This document shows, piece by piece, positions 47,240-57,260 of a stretch of DNA of 64,000 nt. Position numbers and translations under genes: made by a program. The stretch lies in NCBI GenBank assembly GCA_021234535.1, contig CM037838.1, forward strand, positions 30,977,969-31,041,968, in the 5' to 3' direction. Position 1 is the stretch's first letter. Each line of letters opens with the position of its first letter. The DNA is from Stichopus chloronotus. Taxonomy: Eukaryota > Echinodermata > Holothuroidea > Aspidochirotida > Stichopodidae. The notes beneath the pieces are model-generated. The model had not been told where the DNA came from. It saw nothing but the letters and a program-made list of their open reading frames with translations, and ran no database searches.

Positions 47240-50200
47240 GTAAGAATGTAGCTAACAGTCAAGACTTTATTATGTTGAAATGTTCAAAGAAATTGTATGA
47301 GGCATGCAAACAGGAGTTATGAAGTCATTCGTTCATTCGGTATGATATAAAGATGGATCATTCGTAAAACATATATAATATATTCATATTATTAGACTTG
47401 GATGTTTAGGTCGTCATCATCTTTTTCATATGACGGGGACCACTCAGTTTAGCGTGTAGAGTGGGGACTGCTTACATTTTCATGTAGGATATAGACAGCA
47501 AATGTTTTTACACACCATCAAATTTCAAAGAAATGGTTTGGGGCAAAACGAGTCATGAACTCAGCCGCACATTCATTGTATTCAGTACATGCATTATTTG
47601 TACACAATTTCTGCTTATAAATAATTGTCTTAACGGGTGGTCTGTTTATTATGTCATATTTTCCTATTTAAGTATTTGATCACTTAATTGTTTCATAAAG
47701 TTGCAGCTAATAGCACAGAATTTATTGTATTCTTAAATCAAAGACATTCTTTGAGGCAAAAAGTACTTATGGATCATTTATACACAAATTATGCTACATA
47801 GTCATGGGAAAAAACTAGTATCTTCATGGCGTCACAACTTTATTTCCAGGGGCAGGACCACTTAGCATTTCCTGTAAAAGATAGATAATAAATATTGCTA
47901 GATACTGTCAGACTTTCAAAGAAATCGTATGAGGCAAAACGGAGTTACAAACTGAGACTCATATTCCTTTTAACAACGTAATGCATTATTTGTAACTACT
48001 TTGCAAAATATATAGGTACTAAAGTTGCAAAATATATAGTTACTTTAGTTGTTCCTGTGTGTGGTCTCTTCGTTACGTCACTTTTTTCTTTATAAGTAAG
48101 GGACCACTTAATTCTTTTGTGAGGTGGTTTATGGTAGTTATGGCTTTCTTATGTTGAAATATCAAAGAAATCGTATGAGGCGAAACAAGAGGTTTTGGAC
48201 TTAGCCACACATTCGTTTCATTGGTACAGTGAATTATTTGTACACAGGATAGTAGCCATGTGACTAGTGTGTTCACGACTTCGCAACTTTCTTTCCAGAG
48301 CCAAGACCAATAAGTTTTTTTTTTTTTTTTCTACAAGAGATAGAAAATAAAACTTGCTATACACTGAAAAATTTCAAAGAAATCGGCGTATGAGGCACTA
48401 CGGAATTAGGAACTCAGCATTCATTTTATTGAGTATGTACATTATTTGTACATACTTTTCACTTATATAGATGCTAAAGTTAGTATCATTGGTATGGTCT
48501 TTTTGTTGCGTCATATTTTTCTCTCTAACCATGGGACCACTTAGTCCTTTTGATTGGTCGTAGAACATAGATATGACTTTATTATATTAGAATTTCAATT
48601 AAGTCGTATGAAGCAAAAAGAAGTTACAAACTCAGCCGCACAATCGTTTTATTTATTACGTGCAATACTTCCACATACTTTGTAAGTATATGTATATGTA
48701 CTGAGGTTGTCTCATGGGGGTGGTCTCTTTGTTACGTCATATTTTTCTCTGTAAATATGGGACCACTTAGCTCTTTTGTGAATTTGTAGATAATAGGTAT
48801 GGCTTTTTTATGTGAAAATTTTCATAGAAATCATAACACGCAAAAAATAGAAAAAAAAAAGACTTAGCCGCATGATTTGTACACAGAATAGTGGTAAAAC
48901 TAATATGTTCATGGCGTCACAACTTTCTTTCCAGAGTCAGGACCACCTAGCTTTTCTTGTAAGAGATAGATAATAAATATTACTAGGTACTGTCAGAATT
49001 TCAAAGATATCGTATGACGCACAAAGGAGTTATTGACTTAGCCGCATACTCGTTTCTGATGTACCTTTTTATTTGTACATACTTAGCCCAAACATATAGG
49101 TACTCGGAAGTTGTCTCATGGGTGTGCTCCATTTGGAAGGCCTACGAAATATTTTTCTCTGTAATTATGAGACCACTTAGTTCTTTTGTGAGTTTGTAGA
49201 TGGTAGGTGTGGCTTTTTTTGTAAAAGTTTCAAAGAAATTGTATGAGGCAAAAAAGAGTTATGGACTTTGCCGCACATTCGTTTATATAAATATACTTAG
49301 ATTATTTGTGCACAGAATAGTAGTAAAACTAAAATGTTCATGACGTCACAACTTTCTTTGCAGAGCCAGGACCACTTTTTAAGAGATAGGTTATAAACAT
49401 TGCTAGATACTGTCAGAATGTCAAAGAAATCGTATGAGGCTAAAAGGAGTTATGGACTTAGCCTCCCATTCAATACTCGTACATTCTTCGCACATAGGTA
49501 CCGAAGTTCTCTCATGGGTGAGGTCCCGTCTGTACGTAATATTTTTGTCTGTAAGCATGGAGCCACTAAGTTCTTTTGTGTGGTTGTAGATGTTAGGTAT
49601 CGCTTTATTATATAAAAATTTGAAATAAATCGAATGAGGCAAAAAGGAATTATAAACGTAGTCGCACTTTCGTTTTATTTATTACGTGCATTACTTGTAC
49701 TTACTTTGTACGTACATATATGTACTGAAGATGCATAGCTCATGGGTGTGGTCTCTTTGCTACGTCATATTTTTCTCTGTAAATATGGGACCACTTAGTT
49801 GTTTTGTGAGTTTGTAGATGGTAAGTATGGCTTTTTTATGTGAAAACTTCAAGGAAATTGTATGAGGCAAGAAAAAAAGAAATATGGATCTAGCAGCACA
49901 TTCGTTTTGATAATGTATATATACGTCGATTGTTTGTACACAGAAGAGTAGAACTAATATGTTCATTACGTCACAACGTTCTGTGCAGGGCCAGGACCAA
50001 TTCCAAAGAAATCGTATGAGGCAAAAAGGAGTTATGAACTTAGCCACCCATTCATTTTCTTACATAAGTCTATTATTTGGACGCAGAATATTAAAAAAAA
50101 AACCACTAGTAGGCCCAGGGAGGTGTTATTAGACCTAATAACACCTCCCTGGTAGGCCTACGTTCATGGCGTCACAACTTTCTTTGCAGGGCCGGGATCA

Positions 50201-50520
50201 CTTAGTTTTCCTGTAAGAGATAGAAAATAAATATTGCTATATACTGTTCAAATTTCAAAGAAATCGTATGAGGCAAAAAGGAGTTATAGACTTGGCCGCA
50301 TATTCGTTTGTTACATATGTCGACTATTTGAACACAGAATAGTAAAAAAAAACTAGTACGTTCATGACGTCACCACCTTCTTTGCAGGGCCAGAACCACT
50401 TAGGCTTTTCAGTAAGAGAGAGATAATAAATATTGCTGTATACTGTCAAAATGTCAGAGAAATCTTAGGAAGCAAAAAGTATGATGGACTTAGCCGCACA
50501 TTCGTTTTCGGAATTACGTT
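47240..50520. repeat. Degenerate ~210-bp tandem array, about 16 units
   Basis: A core AAAGAAATCGTATGAGGCAA followed by GAGTTATGGACTTAGCCGCAC and TTCGTTTTATT recurs near 47297, 47546, 47929, 48172, 48387, 48608, 49012, 49243, 49432, 49633, 49860, 50017, 50267 and 50468. Between cores two alternating linkers occur: TACGTCATATTTTTCTCTGT..GGGACCACTTAG and CATGACGTCACAACTTTCTTT..CAGGACCACTTAG. This points to an older higher-order period of about 420 bp. Several 60-95-codon frames in it are by-products of the repeat. Confidence 0.85.
50116..50151. repeat. Perfect 16-bp-arm hairpin inside the satellite array
   Basis: CAGGGAGGTGTTATTA (50116-50131), loop GACC, then TAATAACACCTCCCTG (50136-50151), with an imperfect TAGGCC flank on each side. 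It is absent from the other units of the array. A CAGGGAG..CTCCCTG stem also occurs near 55980-56010, in unrelated surroundings. Confidence 0.8.
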
Positions 50521-50916
50521 CATTACTTTTCTTCCTGATAACGGCCGTTGAAGGCCTCCGTAATAGTGCATTCGGTCACAGCTGTTTGCTGTCTTCAACA
50601 TATAATGTGTTCACAGTACAGTATGGATGTGCGGCTGAACGTGCGGCTTACTTGACTGTGGTCTAATGGGAACTACATACCAAGTGCAGTGATGAAATAC
50701 TTAGGCCCTAAATGTACGTACAGCCGTAAGGCAAAGGCGCTACCTTAGCACTATTTTGGCTGTCTAAATCGCGGTATCGGCTTTTGTTACTGACCCTATT
50801 CATTGATACATACCGTGTGCAAAGTAATTGTCAGTGGCGTAGAAGTATTTCATAGGCATTCATTGTGCGAATCTTGTTGGAGTAAAGAGGGTATGGCAAG
50901 CCAAATGCTTGATTTG

Positions 50917-51345
50917 ATAAACCAGGTTTACCACTTCATGGGTGATAAACTTGGATTATCAAGTTGATAAACCTGGTTCATCAACGTCAAACACCGATAA
51001 ACCAGGTTTATCAAGAAACCTGGTTTTTCAACCTATAAACCAGGTTTATCAAATGCCAGGTAATTCGATTAACCGGGTTCATCGGTCGAAAAACCAGGTT
51101 TATCAAATATTTTGAGCATTCGGCGTCGATAAACCCAGTTTTCGACTGATAAACCTGGTTTTTCGACTGATAAACCTGGTTTATAGAATTGGTAAACCTG
51201 GTTTATCGAATTGACAAACCTGGTTTATCAAAAAACCTGGCTCAGTTGATAAACTTGGTTTGTCGACACCGAATGCTCAGTAAGTCGAAAGCGTGGTTTA
51301 TCGGTTGATAAACCTGGTTTATCGCGAGAAAAAACCTGGTTTATC
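50917..51345. repeat. Array of a 17-bp palindrome (GATAAACCWGGTTTATC)
   Basis: About 18 copies of a perfectly or nearly palindromic unit lie within 430 bp at irregular spacing of roughly 18-35 bp; at least 12 keep the exact core AAACC(A/T)GGTT. Both central bases (A and T) occur. Two diverged copies of GAGCATTCGGCGTCGA (51115 and, inverted, ending 51279) bracket the central part. No coding content. Confidence 0.85.
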
Positions 51346-51419
51346 GATGGGCTATGCTCGCACTGTGACATCATGATATGAATATTTAAAAGTGACGTAA
51401 CACGTCATTAATATGAAGA

Positions 51420-53210
51420 GCTTGCGAGAGGGTTCTAGTTTATCACTTCCCGTCCACATGTGCGGTAACAGAGCGACAGTAAACTTTCACGGACAATTTT
51501 GTACACAGAAATCTTTCAAAACCTCACCATTACCCTTTCGCTCAGAGTTCCAATGCAGCTCAGATACACCGAATAAATACACACAAAAAATGATATGTAA
51601 TGCACAATCTGTCTATTTGCAAGACTTTCTTTCCAAAATCGTAGTTTTTGGGGATGACTATAGTTGTCATTGCAGGGAAAGTGCCATAGAGCGTGCCCAT
51701 CGTCATGCGCACTCAACTAGCTAATTCTTACCTACTCTACAGTGAGGGGTATAATGTTAAAATAATGGTTGAAGGAATTCTCCACCATCGCTTCTTATGT
51801 CTCAATGATGCAAACATTATTGTAGACAAGTCATCGTTCTCATTTTCAGGAAATTTCTCAAAAAATTCGCAAAATGAATTATTTTAGTAAATATTCGAGC
51901 TACGAGCCTGTTGCTAGAAATCAATCGGTTGTGACGTAGTACCGACAAATCTAGATTGAACATTGCCCTTGATGTTTAGCTCAAGCTAGAGGTTACAATA
52001 CTGTTCTGATCTGTTATTTGGTGATTAAACCTTGTTTCACCAGCCTGAGGGAGTGTCGTAGACCTACCTTTGAAAGCATTGTCCGGAGGTGTACCTAATT
52101 GTTTAAGTATTAGTTGACTTAAATAACGTTGGTCTGTGAATGCTATTTAACTGGTACCGACGACTAAGTGATAGAAATACCTTTGAGCTAATAACAGAGC
52201 TTACCTTCGCTGGGTTTGGTGGGCCTTAAAGTATATGAATCAATTAAATTTTATGTCCATCACAATAACAGCTCCGCTCATTTCATGCTCTTATTGTCGG
52301 TTCGGTGTCACACATTTTCAGGCTCGCGCTTTTTCATAATATATTTTTTTTAAAATTAGACGTCATTCACACGGATTAGGAATCTTTGTTTCATTACCTT
52401 TCAAATTATATCAAACTTATAGAACTTAACCACTCAATTCATCCCCCAAAAAGTGATTAATTATAGCCTAGTTTCAGAAACCTTAAATTTCATACGTCTG
52501 TAGGCACTTACACTACTAGTTTATCTTTCGTATCACACCGTGTCCATCAAGACGGCTGCCACATATTTCTTTTTAGAACCCTCCCAAAAGTCGAACAAAT
52601 CTGGCAGACAAGAGGCCCATATAAGCTCACAGTCGGGAACTACATACAGAACAACTGTAAACTCATAGCTAGGTGTATGTTTGGGATTTTGGAACCACAT
52701 TTTTAATTCTAGTTTCGAGTTTGCTTTTTTCGTACAGCACTCCCTTTTTTATTCTTCCATTTGTTCATGTTTTGAGTAACTAATAGCAGAACTTAAATGA
52801 AAAAGACATTACATCACACTGAACTCAAATGTTAGACTCTGCAGTGCCCTTGAAATGTTTTCTCACTAACCAGTTGACAGGTGGAAATAGACCGTTTACT
52901 ATGACTACCTCCTAAAATCTGTCGGGAAAATTCTTTTCTGAAAAATATGTTTGCATCAGTCTGTCAGTGATCATATTCTACCAGTCCAGACCGGGTTTAT
53001 AATACCATAATGGCAAGTGCGGGTATTTTCATAGCATTCTCTTCTCATAATTCACATAAAACAGTATGTCAAATTTGCACAGTCACTCTTGGACCCGGAG
53101 TCGGACACTGTGACTCGATCTCGGCACCAAAGACTCGGACTCGGGCTCGAAAGGTAAGGACTCGGATTCGAATTTGGTGAACTCGAAAGGTTTCAACTAA
53201 TGGTGGCGCT
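51420..53210. other. Intergenic, no gene seen
   Basis: A 103-codon frame (51413-51724) has no recognisable domain. GGACTCGGACTCG-type short repeats lie at 53095-53175. Confidence 0.4.
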
Positions 53211-53220
53211 CGGCTCAGAT

Positions 53221-53335
53221 AGTATCTAGGGTTCCTTTATAGAGATAAAGGAACCCTAATAGTATCTAGGGTTCCTTTATATAGAGGAACGCTAACAGTA
53301 TCTAGGGTTCCTCTCTAATGGAACCCTAGTAGTAT
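53221..53335. repeat. Three tandem ~38-bp hairpin units
   Basis: AGTATCTAGGGTTCC starts at 53221, 53261 and about 53297. The first unit forms a perfect stem of 14 bp, TAGGGTTCCTTTAT (53227-53240) with ATAAAGGAACCCTA (53245-53258). The second and third are progressively less perfect but keep AGGGTTCC and GGAACCCTA or GGAACGCTA. Confidence 0.8.
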
Positions 53336-53676
53336 CAAAGCCTTATATTTCTATAGTCAAAGCCAATTTTGCCCCATATTAAGTCCTCTTCAATGAAATA
53401 TGTTACGTTCCTTTGACTCTCGTTCCCCTTATACATGTGTACGCCCCTCCGACTAGGAGTCAATTCTTCACGCAAAATGTTTGGATCCCATAGATCCCCT
53501 TCACAGAGTCCGCAAACAAGCTGTTGGAAATGAGATACTGATGGTATTTTCAAGGATCCATGAAAAACCATTCTTCTGAACTTTGTTGGAAATTTTTCGT
53601 TAAGCAAAAGTCTGTGTAGAAGATCAATACAAGTTAAATATGTTGAAGTAAGAATTTCACGGAATTTCATTGACAC
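53335..53676 (-). CDS. Unidentified open frame, possible coding fragment
   Basis: A 113-codon frame, open slightly further upstream to a stop near 53703. It has a helical stretch (LTCIDLLHRLLLNEKF), then basic and aromatic residues, a CGLCEGDLW segment and a charged C-terminus. Composition looks more protein-like than other frames in the region, but I recognise no family. It directly abuts the tandem hairpins at 53221-53335. It may be a transposon-derived fragment or a chance frame. Confidence 0.25.
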   Translation of the reverse strand: MSMKFREILTSTYLTCIDLLHRLLLNEKFPTKFRRMVFHGSLKIPSVSHFQQLVCGLCEGDLWDPNILREELTPSRRGVHMYKGNESQRNVTYFIEEDLIWGKIGFDYRNIRL

Positions 53677-53864
53677 ATTTTCGGGTGATATAGTTCCTTT
53701 TTAGTAGCAATACCGATATTCCGGTTTATTTTTTGTATTAATTCCGGACTGGCGGATGATCCGTCACCTCCGATTACGGGAAGTTGATAAACACATTCTA
53801 CAGACAGGGCCGTATGCATGCCATTTTAGGTTTTATTTAGAAAAATCTATAAATAATTAAAGGT

Positions 53865-53903
53865 ATCTTCAAATAATTAAAGATATCTTAATTATTTGAA
53901 GAT
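53865..53903. repeat. 15-bp-arm AT-rich palindrome
   Basis: ATCTTCAAATAATTA (53865-53879) pairs with TAATTATTTGAAGAT (53889-53903) around AAGATATCT. The neighbourhood (53840-54030) is rich in AGATATCTT variants, so it is part of a small cluster of related palindromic steps. Confidence 0.7.
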
Positions 53904-53909
53904 ATCTTC

Positions 53910-56780
53910 AAAATTTAAAGACTTCTTCAGACCTAATTACACAAAAATCATTGAAAGATACCTTCAGTTGATTAGAAATATGTATAGTTAATTCAAGATA
54001 TTCAAATTAGTTCGATTTGTTAAAGATATATTTGGAAAAAAATAAAATGGGGTCTCATAGAGCCGTGCACTGTATTGGAAAGATCACCATGAGCTTATAT
54101 GACAACCACGAAAAACTTCGCCAAGTTTACCTAGGTGTAAAAACCAAACATAGGCCTACTCTCTAGATTTCAAAGAGTAAAATTAGGAACGACTCCAACT
54201 TAAGACTGAATATTCACTCTAAAAGATTGAGAATGACTCTTCTTTCCATTAGAACACTATATTCTGACCAGTACTCGCTCCCCATACAAAGAGAAAGCAA
54301 AATGAGATTGTGACAATAAAACTTATACGCCAATCAGCGACTGCCATAGCTAAAAATGTTGAAATTTATGCATTTTGTTAGGAAAATACCATGAAACAGT
54401 CGGACAAAATGTTCGCCCTCAAATATCATGGGGAGGAGCACATGGGGTCACATATCGTCACTTTTTTGGCACCATGGCTCAGACTGTCCCAACAGTCTCA
54501 GTAAACTTATAACTTTAAGGACGTACAAGGGACAAGGGGTAATTATGATCATTGTTTATTTCGATGACTGATGTAATTTTGTTACTAATAAAATTTCACT
54601 GGAAGTGTTCTAACTTGGTTTCAAACCTGTATGTGCAGGAGAGGAGCTAGCTTTCAGTTAGAGGGGGCGAAAATTGCTTTTATGGGCGCTGAATAATAGA
54701 AATACTCACTGCTTTTTAAAGACATTGGATTGGAGGGGAGCCAAACTAAATCAATGAAAATCCTCATACATATCAGATGGGTTGAATTGATACAAGATTA
54801 ATAAATTATACATCCTCTTTTATATACTTTTGGAACACTTGGCAAATATTTGGGTGAAGGTGAACATTATCTTTAGTTCGACACTTTGTTTTTCATTGGG
54901 CAATGGAGTCACAGTAATTGTTTGCAGGGTTTCAAGAGACTGTAAGTGAGTCGCCATGCACGAGTGTAGCTATATTTGTTTTCTATCTGGGAATGATACA
55001 TGGATAAGGGGACAACGAGTGCGATACGGTGTGTGGAAATACAGTATGCCCCTGTTGCACTGGCGCAGCCAGAATTTTTTTGTTAGGGGCGAACTGAGGA
55101 TTGAGGGGGCGCTAGCATCTACGGGCTCTGTTGCAGCGTACCAAAAGTCTGACAAAAATATGCACATGAATACTGTACTTGCTTGACTTTGAGAGCAGAA
55201 AATTGGTATCAACATTTCCTGGATGCGGAGGGCGCTAGCTCAAACTAGCATTTGATTTATCTTCTCTTTTAATTTTTGCTCATTCTTTTTTCCCCTACAT
55301 TTTATATTATTTTTGCTCTTTTGTGAAAAAGCTGAAAAAGGGTCCACATAGTAGTTCCTTCACTGTGTATGTGTTTAGTGTATAGGAATGACCCATAAAT
55401 GATCAGGGGCTTCCCGGGGGAGGACCATAAGGGGAGGGGTGTTACCCTACCAAGGTTGAAGTCAGGATATTAAATCAGTCAATCCACAGATGGCATGAGA
55501 AGAGGTCTCCCCTTTGCCTAAAAAGGATTATGTTCGCCCATTTTTTTCTCTTTTTTGCCAATTACGGTGCAAAATTACGGTGACTTTCTGATGACACCTG
55601 CATCCATTGACCTAAAATAAAGGCTAAAAGTATACAAGACAGCTTTTAACTTTTCAAACTCTCTAGAGCAGTTCCCGGGTGTTGAAATCTGCATGTACCC
55701 AGCCGGGGATCTCATGCCTGCAATTTCTCAATTAGGCCTAATGAGATAAAATCAATGTATGAAAAATGGTAATATTTATCAGATGGGTTGAGATGATATA
55801 CAAGAATCATAATGAATCATTTATCCTGCTTCATTTGTACTTGGAACAGTTGGCAAATAGTAGGTAAATGGGGGGGGGGGGGTGTTGAATATAGCGTTTG
55901 ACCCCACTTTTTCATTGGTTGATACTAACCCATTTTAAGCTTGAAAATAAAAATGAAAATTTGGGTACTGGGCGGTTGAACCAGGGAGGAAATAGCAACT
56001 CCCTGGTTGAACATTATCTAATATGCAACGAAGCAACGCAGAACCTGACTGGATTTTTTTTTTTTTTTTTTGAGGGGAGGGGAAACTCCCAGGCGGAAAG
56101 GTTTCGTTGGTATTAACAACCAGTACTTTTTACCGGGATTTGTTTTTATTTCAGTGTTAGGATTGGAAAAAATAGAGGAAAATTGTTTGTAGAATCCATG
56201 ACATTAATATCCAAGGTTTTAATTGACAGTTGGGGCTGAGGCGTTCTGCTAATGCCTCCTGAGATAAATATGCCTACCTTTCTGCTGCGGATTTCATTCC
56301 CTATCCTCATACTCGTATACTATGCATAAGCAACAAGCCTATGTATGGACAATCGAGGCCCCGAACTAACGATTTTACAGCTTAATGAACACTTTGTTTC
56401 ATTTGTGTTGTAAATTTGTTTCGTCTTAGTTCAATGTCATAAAAAATCACACTTGTGACGCCTGGCAATTTCCCAGTCCCCCTCCCCTCAGTTTTACTGA
56501 GTTCTCCTCACCCCCGTCAGCTTATCATCTCTCCCTCCTCTCTTCTTTGGTGTCCTTTATTTTTCAGCATCATGCATCGCGTCCCAAAAATTTCTGTGGT
56601 GGTGCATAGTACCCCCTACCCCCTTCCGCTAGCTACTGTAAATTGTGAAATTAACTATGGGGTATATTGCTCGTACAACACGTAGGAGTTTCAGGGAGGA
56701 AGACTGGCCGGGCATCATTATGGAATCCGCCCCTCATGTATCTAGTCTCTCTTCGAAATCGAGAAGCCTATATGGCGGTC
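53910..56780. other. Intergenic with transposon remnants
   Basis: 55060-55125 (CACTGGCGCAGCCAGAATTTT...GGGGGCGCTAGC) and 55405-55520 (GGGGGAGGACCATAAGGGGAGGGGTG) are transposon-like; the latter resembles 17490-17540 within the nested hAT element. 55695-55770 matches 6715-6775. A T22 tract lies at 56051-56072. No gene is supported. Confidence 0.45.
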
Positions 56781-56811
56781 TACTATTCTCCCGGGATATT
56801 ACTGTGCTTAC

Positions 56812-57067
56812 CTTCCCCAGCTAGGGCTTCCCCGGCAAAATGAGACTTACGGCGATCCACTGGAGGAAAGAATCGACACCGAAGTTTGGGGCTCAGTACA
56901 TACACTGAATGTCGCTCCGGACTGTCGCTATGATGAGTTTCAGCCAGGATCCCATGCAGTGAGTTGCTTTTATCACATATACTGAGAAATAGACAATATA
57001 TGCAAGTAGCATTCCGGGACGGCAGCTCCCTGCAGGGGTGAGTGGAGGGCTCATCCAGGGTATGCAA
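56812..57067 (-). other. Possible divergent first exon on the minus strand
   Basis: A minus-strand open frame starting at 57067 ends in a strong donor, GGGGAAG|GTAAGCAC, with last exon base 56812. It lies 167 bp from the putative PHYHD1 start, back to back with it, as expected for a bidirectional promoter. The translated sequence is not recognisable, so this could be 5' untranslated or non-coding RNA, or chance. Confidence 0.25.
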
Positions 57068-57233
57068 TCAAAACAGCAAGCCTTGGTTCACTTTACCCTC
57101 TGACAGTGGCACGTACCTGGGAATTGTTTATGTACCACCTGTGGTTACTGTAGTTTACCTGCTCTACAGATTGGCCATATACTATGTATGTAGTAGACAT
57201 ACGGTGGCACGCGGCATTGAAGACTGAGCCACT

Positions 57234-57260
57234 ATGACTACCGACAAAGACCGTGAGCAG
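57234..57260 (+). CDS. PHYHD1: PHYHD1 exon 1 (predicted start)
   Basis: ATG followed by eight codons (MTTDKDREQ) and the donor CAG|GTAATG, phase 0. An in-frame TGA nine bases upstream and an A at -3 support the start. It supplies the short hydrophilic leader that animal PHYHD1 has before its F-x-x-DGFLV motif. It is chosen because phase and length fit, not from sequence similarity, so a different first exon in the 3.2-kb interval is possible. Confidence 0.5.

Noticed and set aside
50917..51345. CRISPR-like repeats with palindromic motif
   Set aside because: Spacing is irregular (about 18-35 bp), the repeat is only 17 bp, and spacers are often relics of the same motif.
51413..51724. 103-codon plus-strand frame
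   Set aside because: No domain, overlaps a minus frame of similar quality, no splice sites in a plausible place.
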